DNA from: Pseudomonas sp. Root71
GTDB lineage: Bacteria > Pseudomonadota > Gammaproteobacteria > Pseudomonadales > Pseudomonadaceae
Direction: 5' to 3'
DNA length: 64,000 nt
NCBI RefSeq assembly: GCF_001429045.1
Contig: NZ_LMHY01000030.1
Coordinates: forward strand, 1 to 64,000
Below the pieces are notes generated by a model. It saw nothing but the letters and a program-made list of their open reading frames with translations. It ran no database searches and was not told the DNA's origin. The position numbers were made by a program, and so were the translations under genes. Positions 25,416 through 36,621 of this stretch are shown here, one piece after another; the stretch's first letter is position 1, and each line of letters starts with the position of its first letter.

Positions 25416-26272
25416 ACACCGTAAAAACCGTACGCGAACTGCGGGCCGCCGTGGCCCGTGCCCGTGGCGAAGGCAAGCGCATCGCCTTTGTGCCAACCAT
25501 GGGCAACCTGCACAGCGGCCACGTGGCGCTGGTGACCAAAGCCTCCCAACGGGCGGACTTCGTGGTTGCGAGCGTTTTCGTCAACCCGCTGCAATTCGGT
25601 GCTGGCGAAGACCTCGACAAGTACCCGCGCACCCTCGCCGCCGACCAGGAAAAACTGCTCCAGGCCGGTTGCCATCTGCTGTTTGCCCCCACCGTTGAAG
25701 AGATGTACCCCGACGGCATGGCCGGCCAGACCCGCGTCAGCGTCCCGCAATTGTCCGAAGGCCTGTGCGGTGCCAGCCGTCCGGGGCATTTCGAAGGCGT
25801 GGCGACGGTGGTCAGCAAGCTGTTCAACATGGTCCAGCCGGACCTGGCGATTTTCGGCGAGAAAGACTTCCAGCAACTGGCGGTGATTCGCGCGCTGGTT
25901 CATGACCTGAACATGCCGATCCAGATCATCGGCGAGCCCACTGTGCGCGCTACCGATGGCCTGGCGCTGTCGTCGCGCAATGGTTTCCTCAGCGAAGAGC
26001 AACGCGCTGTGGCACCAGTGGTTTATCGCACGCTGAATGCGATCGGCGAAGCGATCAGGCAGGGCGAACGCGACTACCCGGCGCTGATCGGCACCCAGAT
26101 CAAACAGCTCGAAGCCGCCGGCCTGCGTCCCGACTATCTGGAAATCCGCCATGCCCTGACCTTGCGCCCTGCGACGGCGCAGGATCGTGACCTGGTGATT
26201 CTGGTGGCGGCGTTCCTCGGTACGACGCGGTTGATCGACAACCTGCACCTGAATCTCGACGCGCCAATCTAA
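25412..26272 (+). CDS. panC: Pantothenate synthetase
   Basis: 286 residues. It joins pantoate and beta-alanine using ATP. The nucleotidyltransferase signature PTMGNLHSGHVALV (about 30-43) is present with the HxGH motif as HSGH; the ATP-binding region includes GEKDFQQL and a KMSKS-like SSRNGFLS. Its ATG overlaps the panB stop (ATGA), so the two are coupled. A REP pair lies after it, before panD. Confidence 0.97.
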   Translation: MNTVKTVRELRAAVARARGEGKRIAFVPTMGNLHSGHVALVTKASQRADFVVASVFVNPLQFGAGEDLDKYPRTLAADQEKLLQAGCHLLFAPTVEEMYPDGMAGQTRVSVPQLSEGLCGASRPGHFEGVATVVSKLFNMVQPDLAIFGEKDFQQLAVIRALVHDLNMPIQIIGEPTVRATDGLALSSRNGFLSEEQRAVAPVVYRTLNAIGEAIRQGERDYPALIGTQIKQLEAAGLRPDYLEIRHALTLRPATAQDRDLVILVAAFLGTTRLIDNLHLNLDAPI

Positions 26273-26286
26273 ACACTGCAATACCC

Positions 26287-26376
26287 TGTGGGAGCGGGCT
26301 TGCTCGCGAATACGGTCTGTCAGCTGACACATACGTCGACTGACGCAACGCCTTCGCGAGCAAGCCCGCTCCCACA
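26287..26376. repeat. REPIN: inverted REP pair between panC and panD
   Basis: Two 24-base arms, TGTGGGAGCGGGCTTGCTCG plus CGAA (26287-26310) and its exact reverse complement (26353-26376), with a 42-base centre that contains GTCAGCTGAC. Single-stranded, it would form one long hairpin. This is the full mobile unit of the REP family in this window. Confidence 0.9.
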
Positions 26377-26466
26377 TTCGATTTGCGGCAGTTTCCACAC
26401 CTTATTGCTGCCTCTCAAGCCTTCGGGCAAACTGCCCGCCGTTCGATTCCGACCTGGGAAATACTC

Positions 26467-26847
26467 ATGCACGCCATCATGCTCAAAGCCAAGCTGCATC
26501 GCGCCGAAGTCACCCACGCTGTACTCGATTACGAAGGCTCCTGCGCCATCGATGGTGAATGGCTGGACCTGTCCGGCATTCGTGAGTACGAGCAGATCCA
26601 GATCTACAACGTCGACAACGGCGAGCGCTTCACCACCTATGCCATCCGTGGCGAAGAAGGTTCGCGCATGATTTCGGTCAACGGCGCCGCCGCGCACAAG
26701 GCCAAGGTTGGCGATCGCGTGATCATCTGCGCTTACGCTCATTACAGCGAAGCCGAACTGCTCAACTTCAAGCCGCGCATGCTCTACATGGCACCGGGTA
26801 ATGAACTGAGCCACACCAGCAACGCCATTCCGGTCCAGGTCGCCTGA
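26467..26847 (+). CDS. panD: Aspartate 1-decarboxylase proenzyme
   Basis: 126 residues. It makes beta-alanine from aspartate for pantothenate. The self-cleavage site Gly24-Ser25 (YEGSCAID) creates the pyruvoyl cofactor. The catalytic Tyr region (EYEQIQIYN) and the N-terminal Lys9 (MLKAKLHRAEVTHA) are present. ATG 26467 is the family start; an ORF begins earlier at 26383 without support. It is separated from panBC by a REPIN that may set relative expression. Confidence 0.97.
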   Translation: MHAIMLKAKLHRAEVTHAVLDYEGSCAIDGEWLDLSGIREYEQIQIYNVDNGERFTTYAIRGEEGSRMISVNGAAAHKAKVGDRVIICAYAHYSEAELLNFKPRMLYMAPGNELSHTSNAIPVQVA

Positions 26848-27071
26848 TCCGATCCCTGTCTCTTCCGTTTGTCGGACCATTCCTAACTTCGATGTTAAAA
26901 AAGTACCGGAAACAGGTCAGACAAAGTCAAGACAGATCATTGCGCGGGGTTTACTGTAGTCGCCCTGCGCCATGAAATCGTGTCGACGCAGTTGACCGGA
27001 ACGCCCACCCACAGCGCTCCGGGATTTTTAGTGTTCAAAAGGCCGTTCAAGTAATAAGGAAACCCGCAGCG

Positions 27072-28736
27072 ATGGCGTATTACCGCACTCCTCACGACGT
27101 TACCGCTCTGCCTGCCTGGCAAGCGCTGAATGACCACCGCCAAGCCATGCAGGATTTCAGCATGCGCGAAGCTTTCAATGCCGATCCGCAGCGTTTTACT
27201 CAATTCACCCTCAGCAGCTGCGGCCTGTTTCTCGACTATTCGAAAAACCTGATCAACGCCGAGACCCGCAATCTGCTGGTGGGCCTGGCCAACGAAGTCG
27301 ACCTCAAGGGCGCGATCAAGTCGCTGTTCGATGGCGAAATCGTCAACTCTTCCGAAGGTCGTCCGGCCCTGCACACGGCCCTGCGCCGCCCGGTCGGCGA
27401 CAAGCTGTCGGTCAATGGCGTCAACGTGATGCCCGAAGTGCACAAGGTGCTGAACCAGATCACCGACCTCGTCGGCCGTATCCACGACGGTCTGTGGCGC
27501 GGCTACACCGAAAAGCCGATCACCGACGTGGTGAACATCGGCATCGGCGGCTCCTTCCTCGGCCCGGAGCTGGTGTCCGAAGCCTTGCTGTCCTACGCCC
27601 AGAAAGGCGTGCGTTGCCATTACCTGGCGAACATCGACGGCAGCGAATTCCACGAACTGGCCATGAAGCTGCGCGCCGAGACCACGCTGTTCATCGTCTC
27701 GTCGAAATCCTTCAACACCCTTGAAACCCTGAAGAACGCCCAGGCCGCCCGTGCCTGGTACCTGGCCCAGGGTGGTTCGGAAGCCGAGCTGTATCGCCAC
27801 TTCATCGCGGTTTCGAGCAACAACGCCGCCGCCGTGGCGTTCGGCATCCGCGAAGAAAACATTTTCCCGATGTGGGACTGGGTCGGCGGGCGCTACTCGC
27901 TGTGGTCGGCCATCGGTTTGCCGATTGCCCTGGCCATCGGCATGTCGAACTTCAAGGAGTTGCTGTCCGGTGCCTACACCATGGACCAGCACTTCCAGAC
28001 CGCGCCGTTCGAACAGAACATGCCGGTGCTGCTGGCCTTGCTCGGCGTGTGGTACGGCAACTTCTGGGGCGCGCAAAGCCACGCGATCCTGCCGTACGAT
28101 CACTACCTGCGCAACATCACCAAGCACCTGCAACAGCTGGACATGGAATCCAACGGCAAGAGCGTGCGCCAGGACGGCAAGCCCGTGTCCACCGACACCG
28201 GGCCGGTGATCTGGGGCGGTGTCGGCTGCAACGGTCAGCACGCCTACCACCAGTTGCTGCACCAGGGCACCCAACTGATCCCGGCTGACTTCATCGTGCC
28301 GATCGTCAGCTTCAACCCGGTGTCCGACCACCACCAGTGGCTGTACGCCAACTGCCTGTCGCAGAGCCAGGCGCTGATGCTCGGCAAGACCCTTGGCGAG
28401 GCCGAAACCGAACTGCGCGACAAAGGCATGAGTGACGCCGAAGTGCAAAAACTCGCGCCACACAAGGTGATCCCGGGCAACCGTCCGAGCAACACCCTGG
28501 TGGTCGAGCGCATCAGCCCGCGTCGCCTCGGCGCTCTGGTGGCGATGTACGAGCACAAAGTCTTCGTGCAAAGCGTGATCTGGGGCATCAATGCTTTCGA
28601 CCAGTGGGGTGTTGAGCTGGGCAAAGAGCTGGGCAAAGGCGTCTACAACCGCCTGGTCGGCAGCGAAGAAACCCCGGCCGAGGACGCCTCGACCCAAGGG
28701 CTGATCAATTACTTCCGTGGTCGTCACCGCGGGTGA
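27072..28736 (+). CDS. pgi: Glucose-6-phosphate isomerase
   Basis: 554 residues, interconverting glucose 6-phosphate and fructose 6-phosphate. Two SIS-type phosphosugar lobes are seen. The signatures VNIGIGGSFLGPELV and GGRYSLWSAIGLPIA are intact, with the catalytic Glu, His and Lys expected around GGRYS and the C-terminal helices. In Pseudomonas, which use Entner-Doudoroff, it mainly recycles hexose phosphates and feeds exopolysaccharide synthesis. AAGGAAA stands ahead of the ATG. It is a single gene, with a 224-base gap before it in which I see no gene. Confidence 0.97.
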   Translation: MAYYRTPHDVTALPAWQALNDHRQAMQDFSMREAFNADPQRFTQFTLSSCGLFLDYSKNLINAETRNLLVGLANEVDLKGAIKSLFDGEIVNSSEGRPALHTALRRPVGDKLSVNGVNVMPEVHKVLNQITDLVGRIHDGLWRGYTEKPITDVVNIGIGGSFLGPELVSEALLSYAQKGVRCHYLANIDGSEFHELAMKLRAETTLFIVSSKSFNTLETLKNAQAARAWYLAQGGSEAELYRHFIAVSSNNAAAVAFGIREENIFPMWDWVGGRYSLWSAIGLPIALAIGMSNFKELLSGAYTMDQHFQTAPFEQNMPVLLALLGVWYGNFWGAQSHAILPYDHYLRNITKHLQQLDMESNGKSVRQDGKPVSTDTGPVIWGGVGCNGQHAYHQLLHQGTQLIPADFIVPIVSFNPVSDHHQWLYANCLSQSQALMLGKTLGEAETELRDKGMSDAEVQKLAPHKVIPGNRPSNTLVVERISPRRLGALVAMYEHKVFVQSVIWGINAFDQWGVELGKELGKGVYNRLVGSEETPAEDASTQGLINYFRGRHRG

Positions 28737-28741
28737 TCGGC

Positions 28742-28768
28742 TGAAGGGGCGGTTAGCCCGCCCCTTCA
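28742..28768 (+). terminator. Hairpin after pgi
   Basis: An 11-bp stem TGAAGGGGCGG / CCGCCCCTTCA starts 6 bases after the pgi stop. No T tract follows (AACGG), so its strength as a terminator is uncertain. Confidence 0.5.
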
Positions 28769-28813
28769 AACGGCACCGGGTTTACTGCAAAAACGGTGGC
28801 GTGCACTATCACT

Positions 28814-28889
28814 GTAGGAGCTGCCGAAGGCTGCGATCTTTTGATCTTCAAAGCAACGTCAAAAGATCGCAGCCTTCGGCAGCTCCTAC
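28814..28889. repeat. REPIN of a second family (GTAGGAGCTGCCG type)
   Basis: GTAGGAGCTGCCGAAGGCTG continuing to CGATCTTTTGA, then a 13-base loop, then the reverse complement back to CTCCTAC. A related copy, with arms in the opposite order, lies at 57005-57075. Confidence 0.88.
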
Positions 28890-28953
28890 GAGGGTCGCAC
28901 AGCTCCCCTCTTGAACCCTTTGACCTCTCGGCGCATCTTTATCTTTGTCGCAA

Positions 28954-28964
28954 AACAAGAATAA
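28954..28964 (+). promoter_or_regulatory. Hfq/Crc A-rich motif before acs
   Basis: AACAAGAATAA contains two overlapping AANAANAA matches (AACAAGAA and AAGAATAA) ending 9 bases before the acs ATG and overlapping the AAGGA ribosome site. Hfq/Crc bound there would block initiation. Confidence 0.65.
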
Positions 28965-28973
28965 GGAACCGTC

Positions 28974-30911
<1,938 letters not shown>

Positions 30912-30917
30912 CCTACA

Positions 30918-30938
30918 GGCGCGGCCAGTGGCCGCGCC
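30918..30938 (+). terminator. Hairpin after acs
   Basis: GGCGCGGCC-AGT-GGCCGCGCC, a 9-bp GC-only stem 7 bases after the acs stop, followed by CTCCTCCTT. No pure T run, but the stem is very stable. Confidence 0.6.
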
Positions 30939-30962
30939 CTCCTCCTTCATCACTGAGTGGCC

Positions 30963-31832
30963 ATGGAATTCATCCGCACCCGCATCGAAACCCAGATCAT
31001 GAGCCTGACCGGTTTGTCTTTGGGCAAACTCGACCTGGAAAACCCCAAGGGCGACCCCGGGCTGTTCGGGCCGGACTCGGTGAGCTGGCAAGTCCATGGC
31101 GATTTCAGCAGCATGCTGATCGGTGGCATCAGCGCCCTGATGCTGCAGGCCCTGCACCCGCTGGCATTGGCCGGGGTCTGGGACCATTCGAACTTTCGTG
31201 AAGACATGCTCGGCCGGCTGCGCCGCACCGGGCAGTTCATCTCCGGCACCACCTTCGGTTCTCGACAGGATGCCGACTGGCTGATCGAAAAAGTCCGCAC
31301 CATTCACCTGCAAGTGACCGGCACGGCACCGGATGGGCGCTCTTACGCAGCCAGCGATCCTGATCTGCTGACCTGGGTGCACGTCGCGGAAGTGAGCAAC
31401 TTCCTCGCCGCGCATTTGCGCTATCGCAATCCACATTTGTCCCTCGCGGATCAGGATCGTTATTACGCCGAGATTGCCTTGGTTGCCGAACGTCTTGGGG
31501 CGCGTGATGTGCCCCGTTCACGGCAGGAAATTTCCGATTACCTTGAGCGCGTTCGCCCGCAATTGTTGTGCGATGAACGCAGTCGCGAAGTGCTGCGCCT
31601 GCTATTGAACGCCCCCGCCCCCAGCCGTCTGGCCAAGCCCTTCGGCGGCCTGATGATGCAGGCCGGGATCGACCTGCTGCCGGACTGGGCCAGCGACATG
31701 CTCGGCGTCAGCCAGAACCCGCTGCAACGCAAGCTGATCCGCGCCAGTGTCAATCGCAGTGCGCCGATGCTGCGCTGGGCGGTGCGTAACGGGTCAGTGC
31801 AGCGGGCTAAACGGCGGATGGGGATTACTTAG
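30963..31832 (+). CDS. MpaB/DUF2236 family oxygenase-like protein
   Basis: 289 residues of the family that includes latex-clearing protein and mycophenolic-acid MpaB'. Family traits seen: VSWQVHGDFSSMLIGGISALMLQALHP with the conserved His, VWDHSNFREDMLGRLRRTGQF, and WVHVAEVSNFLAAH. Members bind haem b; the substrate here is unknown. ATG 30963 is used; GTG 30957, two codons earlier, is the alternative. It follows acs and its hairpin by 24 bases, and no functional link is evident. Confidence 0.8.
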   Translation: MEFIRTRIETQIMSLTGLSLGKLDLENPKGDPGLFGPDSVSWQVHGDFSSMLIGGISALMLQALHPLALAGVWDHSNFREDMLGRLRRTGQFISGTTFGSRQDADWLIEKVRTIHLQVTGTAPDGRSYAASDPDLLTWVHVAEVSNFLAAHLRYRNPHLSLADQDRYYAEIALVAERLGARDVPRSRQEISDYLERVRPQLLCDERSREVLRLLLNAPAPSRLAKPFGGLMMQAGIDLLPDWASDMLGVSQNPLQRKLIRASVNRSAPMLRWAVRNGSVQRAKRRMGIT

Positions 31833-31925
31833 AAAGAACAAAGATCAAAAGCTTCGCGAGCAAGTCGGTCCCGCGCCAAAACTGTTAAACTCCCGCGCCC
31901 AATTCCCTCCTGCAAGGCGCCCAGC

Positions 31926-32942
31926 ATGTCTTCCTTGAATCAGGCGCTGCGCGCCGCCCTCGATCAACGCCAGGACCTGCTCGCCGAACTGCACCAGCAA
32001 GGTACCGATTGCTATCGCCTGTTCCACGGCAGCCAGGAAGGCGCCGGTGGCCTGACCATCGACCGCTACGGCCCACAATTGCTGGTGCAAAGTTTCCACC
32101 AGGCGTTGGAGCGCGAGACGCTGCTGCAACTGCACGAAGCGATCAATCAATACCTGGGTTTTGAAACCCTGCTGGTCTACAACGACCGCTCCCGTGGTAA
32201 CTCGCGCATCGATCGCGAAGACATCGTCTACCGCGCCGACGAAGCCGCCCTGCAAGACTTGGTCGGCCACGAGTGGGGCCTGAAGTATCGGGTGCGAGGG
32301 CGCCATGCCGGACAGGACCCGCTGCTGTTCCTCGACCTGCGCAACACCCGCGGCTGGGTCAAGGATCACAGCAAGAACAAAAGCGTGCTGAACCTGTTCG
32401 CCTACACCTGTGGTGTCGGCCTCAGTGCTGCCGCCGGTGGCGCGCGCGAGGTGTGCAACCTGGACTTCGCCGAAGGCAACCTGGCGGTCGGTCGGGAGAA
32501 CGGCCAACTCAACCCGCAGTTGCCGACCATGGAATTTATCCAGTCCGACTACTTCCCGGCCATTCGCCAACTGGCCGGGCTGCCGATCAGCCAGCGCCGC
32601 GGGCAAAAGCTGCCGAGCTATCAGCGCCTGGAACAGCGCCAGTACGATCTGGTGCTGCTGGACCCTCCAGCCTGGGCCAAGAGCGCGTTCGGCACCGTCG
32701 ACCTGCTGCGCGACTACCAAAGCCTGCTCAAACCCGCCTTGTTGACCACCGCCGACAACGGCGTGCTGATCTGCTGCAACAACCTGGCAAAAGTCAGCAT
32801 GGACGACTGGCGCGAACAGGTTTTGCGTTGCGCGGAAAAGGCCGGACGGCCGGTGCGTGAATGGACCATGATGAAGCCAGGCGCCGATTTTCCGTCGTTG
32901 GATCAACAGCCACCGCTGAAAACCCTGATTCTTCAGCTCTGA
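31926..32942 (+). CDS. Class I SAM-dependent methyltransferase, RlmI-like
   Basis: 338 residues of the family of 23S rRNA cytosine-C5 methyltransferases. The SAM-binding motif I is LNLFAYTCGVGLSAAAGGA (about 157-175), motif IV is LLDPPAWAKS, and an N-terminal region resembling the RlmI EEHEH domain precedes (GLTIDRYGPQLLVQSFH). It is shorter than E. coli RlmI because the PUA domain is missing, so the precise RNA target is not certain. ATG 31926 has GGCGCCC rather than a strong ribosome site upstream. Confidence 0.85.
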   Translation: MSSLNQALRAALDQRQDLLAELHQQGTDCYRLFHGSQEGAGGLTIDRYGPQLLVQSFHQALERETLLQLHEAINQYLGFETLLVYNDRSRGNSRIDREDIVYRADEAALQDLVGHEWGLKYRVRGRHAGQDPLLFLDLRNTRGWVKDHSKNKSVLNLFAYTCGVGLSAAAGGAREVCNLDFAEGNLAVGRENGQLNPQLPTMEFIQSDYFPAIRQLAGLPISQRRGQKLPSYQRLEQRQYDLVLLDPPAWAKSAFGTVDLLRDYQSLLKPALLTTADNGVLICCNNLAKVSMDDWREQVLRCAEKAGRPVREWTMMKPGADFPSLDQQPPLKTLILQL

Positions 32943-33002
32943 CCGTCCTCGGAGAAATCTGAAATTTCCTGAACAGGCCGATCACTTCGGAACCGGAAAC
33001 GC

Positions 33003-35993
33003 ATGCCATACTCCAAGGCTCTCCGATTCAGACAGATGAAGCCGCACATGTACAAAGGATTGATTCGCGCCATTGGCGCCTTGTTGACTGCTCTGGCCCT
33101 CTACAGCTTGCTGGGTTTTCTGATTTTACCGGGTGTCGCGTTGCGCGTTGCCAACCAGCAACTGGCCAGCTACGCCACTACACCCGCGACCATCCAGCGG
33201 ATCGAATTCAATCCGTTCAGCCTTGAACTGACCCTTTGGGGCTTGAACATCGGCGAACCCGGCAAGGAGCAGGTCGGTTTCGAGCGCCTGTACGCCAATC
33301 TGCAATTCGACAGCCTGTGGACCAAGGCGGTGCACCTGTCTGATGTCGAGCTGACCAAGCCCAAGACCGAAATCCTGTTCAGCAAGGACGGCAAACTCAA
33401 CCTGCTCGGGCTGTTCAAGCTACCAGAGAGCGAACCCACGCCGGCCGACCCTGATGCCAAGCCGTTTCCGCTGCGCATCGAGCGGATCAAACTGGCGGGC
33501 GGCGCCGTACACTTTGAAGATGCCCGGCCCAGCGAACCCATCGAGTTTCTCTACGACACACTCGATTTCGAGCTGAAGAACCTCAGCACCCTGCCCGATG
33601 ACAGCGCCGACATGACCCTGGTGGCCGTCGGCCCCAATGGCGGACAGATCGACTGGACCGGCAACTTCAGCCTGATCCCGATCGCCTCCGAAGGTAAGCT
33701 GAAAATCACTGATGGCAAGATGAAAGCCTTTTGGCCCTATGTGCGCGATGCCGTGCCACTGGATCTCGAAAACGGCGTCATGAGCATCAGCACCGACTAC
33801 AAACTCAACCTGACCAAGGAAACCGAGCTGCTGCTAAGCAATGTAGCGGTCAGCATCGCCCCCTTCGCGATCAAGGCGCCGGATGGCCGACCGCTGGTAA
33901 AGCTTGAGCGCCTGGACGTCAGCGAAACCACCGTGGACCTGGCCAAACAGCAAGTGGTGGTCGGCAAGATCCGCAGCCACAAACTGGAAACCTGGGCCGC
34001 GCTGGAATCGGACGGCCAACTCGACTGGCAGAAACTGTTCGCCAGCCAACCGTCAAAACCCACCGCCAAAGCCAAGGCAGATGCCGAACCGACCAGCACT
34101 CCGGCGGCGGCAGACTCACCGAAACCTGAACCGGCCGCCCCAGACAAACCCTGGCAGGTGCTGCTCAAGGATGTGCAACTGCGCGACTACCAGGTGCATC
34201 TGGCGGACCGCAAGGCACAACCCGCCGTCGCCCTGGAACTGGCTCCGCTGAACCTTGACCTGCAAAACTTCGACAGCCTCAACGGTTCACCCTTTACCCT
34301 CAAGCTCGATACCGGCGTGGGCAAGCAAGGCAGGATCACGGCCGACGGCGAGGTCAACCTGGCCCCGGTCAGCGCCAGACTGAAGGTCCAGACCAAGGAC
34401 ATCGACCTGCGGGTTGCCCAGTCCTACATCACGCCGTTCATTCGCCTGGAACTGCGCAGCGGCATGCTCGGCAGTGATCTGGCGGTCGACCTGAAAAGCA
34501 CCGAGCCCCTGGCGTTCAACGTCACCGGCCGCGCCCAGGTCGATCAGCTCCATACCCTGGACACCCTGAAAACCCGCGACTTCCTCAAGTGGCAACAGGT
34601 CGTGGTCGAAGGCCTGAACTATCAGCATGGGGACAGCCTGTCGATCGACAAGATCAACCTGTTCCAGCCCTATGCGCGCTTCATGATCAACGATGATCGC
34701 ACCACCAATATCGATGACCTGCTGATTCCGCAACCGGCGGACTCCGCGGCAAAACCGGCGGCCAGCAAACCGGCCAGCAAAGAAAAACCCTTGGGCATCC
34801 ACATCGGCGGCATTTTCATCAATGACGGTTCGGCCAACTTCGCCGACTTCAGCCTGACCCCGAACTTCGCCACCGCCATCCAGCAACTCAACGGGCAGAT
34901 CGGCACCATCGACAGCCGCCAGCCGAAACCGGCCAGTGTCGACGTCAAGGGCAAGGTCGATCGCTACGCGCCGGTGACCATCAAGGGCTCGGTCAATCCG
35001 TTTGACCCGATGGCCAGCCTCGACATCGCCACCAGCTTCAAACGCGTGGAGCTGACCACGCTGACGCCCTACTCCGGCAAGTTCGCCGGCTACCGTATCC
35101 GCAAGGGCCGGCTCAATCTCGACCTGCACTACCAGATCACCAAGGGTCAGCTCAAAGCTGAAAACAAAGTGGTGGTCGAACAACTGGAACTGGGTGAAAA
35201 AGTCGACAGCCCGGATGCCGTGAGCCTGCCGCTGAAACTGGCCGTTGCCTTGCTCAAGGACGTCGATGGCAAGATCTCCATCGAACTGCCGGTCACCGGC
35301 GACCTGAACAACCCTCAGTTCAGTGTCATGCCGATTATCTGGCAGACCTTGCGCAACCTGGTCGTCAAGGCCGCGGCAGCGCCGTTCAAACTGATTGGCG
35401 GGCTGGTCAACGGTGGTGGCTCGGAAGACCTGGGCAGCGTTTCATTTGCAGCGGGTTCCAGCGAATTGGGCAAGGACGCCGAAGGCGCCCTGGACAAACT
35501 GTCCAAGGCGCTCAAGGAGCGTCCGGCCCTGCGCCTGGAAATCGAAGGCACCGCCGCCCAGAGCAGCGATGGCCCGCTGATCGCCGAACAACGCCTGGAA
35601 CGTGAATACCAGTACAACTACTACAAAATGCTCCAGCGCCGCGGTGACAAGGTCCCGGCCCAGGCTTCGTTGCTGGAAGTGCCGGACGGGGAAAAAGGCC
35701 CGCTGCTCGAAGGTATCTACCGCACCCGCCTGAAAACCCAGCCCCCCGCCGAATGGAAGGATCTGGGCAAGGAAGAGCGCACCGCGAAAATGCGTGCCGA
35801 GGTGATCAAGTTCTGGAGCTCCAGCGACGTGCTGTTGCGTCAACTGGGCCAGGAACGCGCCAGCAGCATCAAGGATTACCTGGTCGACAAGGCCCAGTTG
35901 GAAGATGACCGGGTGTACTTCATCGACGCCAATCTGGGCGAAGCGCAAAGCGACGGCCGCGTGGTGACGCCGATGCATCTGGATGCCGAGTGA
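33003..35993 (+). CDS. Large DUF748 envelope protein (AsmA-like)
   Basis: About 996 residues. One N-terminal membrane helix (IRAIGALLTALALYSLLGFLI, about 20-40) anchors a long periplasmic part made of DUF748 repeats (FNPFSLELTLWGLNIGEPG; ELDLQNFDSLNGSPF), distantly similar to AsmA/TamB/YhdP lipid-transport bridges. An Ala/Pro/Lys linker lies at about 355-380. The C-terminal ~180 residues have a weak OmpA-like pattern (VSFAAGSSELGKDAEGALDKL) that might touch peptidoglycan. Start uncertain: ATG 33003 has GGAAA ahead; 33036 and 33048 are possible. Function unproven. Confidence 0.85.
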   Translation: MPYSKALRFRQMKPHMYKGLIRAIGALLTALALYSLLGFLILPGVALRVANQQLASYATTPATIQRIEFNPFSLELTLWGLNIGEPGKEQVGFERLYANLQFDSLWTKAVHLSDVELTKPKTEILFSKDGKLNLLGLFKLPESEPTPADPDAKPFPLRIERIKLAGGAVHFEDARPSEPIEFLYDTLDFELKNLSTLPDDSADMTLVAVGPNGGQIDWTGNFSLIPIASEGKLKITDGKMKAFWPYVRDAVPLDLENGVMSISTDYKLNLTKETELLLSNVAVSIAPFAIKAPDGRPLVKLERLDVSETTVDLAKQQVVVGKIRSHKLETWAALESDGQLDWQKLFASQPSKPTAKAKADAEPTSTPAAADSPKPEPAAPDKPWQVLLKDVQLRDYQVHLADRKAQPAVALELAPLNLDLQNFDSLNGSPFTLKLDTGVGKQGRITADGEVNLAPVSARLKVQTKDIDLRVAQSYITPFIRLELRSGMLGSDLAVDLKSTEPLAFNVTGRAQVDQLHTLDTLKTRDFLKWQQVVVEGLNYQHGDSLSIDKINLFQPYARFMINDDRTTNIDDLLIPQPADSAAKPAASKPASKEKPLGIHIGGIFINDGSANFADFSLTPNFATAIQQLNGQIGTIDSRQPKPASVDVKGKVDRYAPVTIKGSVNPFDPMASLDIATSFKRVELTTLTPYSGKFAGYRIRKGRLNLDLHYQITKGQLKAENKVVVEQLELGEKVDSPDAVSLPLKLAVALLKDVDGKISIELPVTGDLNNPQFSVMPIIWQTLRNLVVKAAAAPFKLIGGLVNGGGSEDLGSVSFAAGSSELGKDAEGALDKLSKALKERPALRLEIEGTAAQSSDGPLIAEQRLEREYQYNYYKMLQRRGDKVPAQASLLEVPDGEKGPLLEGIYRTRLKTQPPAEWKDLGKEERTAKMRAEVIKFWSSSDVLLRQLGQERASSIKDYLVDKAQLEDDRVYFIDANLGEAQSDGRVVTPMHLDAE

Positions 35994-36085
35994 TGAATCG
36001 GCGGCTGGAGTCTGCTCGCGATGGCGACCAAACAGTCGACATCGATGTCGCCTGAAAGTCTGCCATCGTCGGAACGCCGCCCGGA

Positions 36086-36102
36086 GCAAGCTCGCTCCCA
36101 CA
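36086..36102. repeat. REP element, single
   Basis: GCAAGCTCGCTCCCACA, a single arm of the GTGGGAGC REP family, between the DUF748 and BON genes. Confidence 0.75.
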
Positions 36103-36127
36103 ATTGATTTTCAGCGCCACACATAGA

Positions 36128-36158
36128 ACAGGCCCCGGCAAAAATGCACGGGGCCTGT
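36128..36158 (-). terminator. Possible terminator downstream of the BON gene
   Basis: A 10-bp stem ACAGGCCCCG / CGGGGCCTGT with an 11-base loop, about 107 bases past the BON gene's stop. No T tract. It may end BON or DUF748 transcripts. Confidence 0.4.
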
Positions 36159-36264
36159 GACGGCCACATCCTTATGGCCTTTCGCATGAACTCTCAGGTT
36201 GCAACAGGCGTATGACTCTGCCCGTCTGTCGCGCCTTCTCCCGGTCCAGGCGAGAAGTCTTGCC

Positions 36265-36621
36265 TTACTCGGCTTTGAGGCCGTCAGCGGAGACCGCCTT
36301 GACGCCTTTGATTTTCTTGGTGATGGCCACAGCCATTTCTTTTTGCGAATCGGTCACGGCGGTGGTCGACGACAGCGATACCACGCCTTTGTTGGTTTCA
36401 ACCTTGATATCGCTACCTGGAATGCCTTTTTCGGTCATCAGGTCAGCTTTGACTTTGGTGGTGATCCAGGTATCGGAAGTAGCTTCTTTCGCTTCGGTCA
36501 TTTCACCGGCAGCCAGCACCATTGGCGACTGGGTTGCCTGGGTGGTTTGAGCAAACGCGGCGTTGGCCATGGTCAGGGTCAGCGCGGTAGCAGCAGCGGC
36601 AGTGATAGCGAACTTCTTCAT
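36265..36621 (-). CDS. BON-domain periplasmic protein (OsmY-like)
   Basis: 118 residues. A cleavable signal peptide ends ANAAFA-QT (about residue 24). One BON domain follows (DTWITTKVKADLMTEKGIPGSDIKVETNKG, then VVSLSSTTAV and AVAITKKIKGVKAV), a fold that binds phospholipid or protects the envelope under osmotic stress. E. coli OsmY has two such domains; this one has one. GGAG precedes the ATG. An AT-rich upstream region suggests strong, regulated expression. Confidence 0.9.
   Translation of the reverse strand: MKKFAITAAAATALTLTMANAAFAQTTQATQSPMVLAAGEMTEAKEATSDTWITTKVKADLMTEKGIPGSDIKVETNKGVVSLSSTTAVTDSQKEMAVAITKKIKGVKAVSADGLKAE

Noticed and set aside
26287..26376. CRISPR-like or attachment-site repeat between panC and panD
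   Set aside because: It is a single inverted pair with the known Pseudomonas REP sequence, not an array and not next to an integrase.
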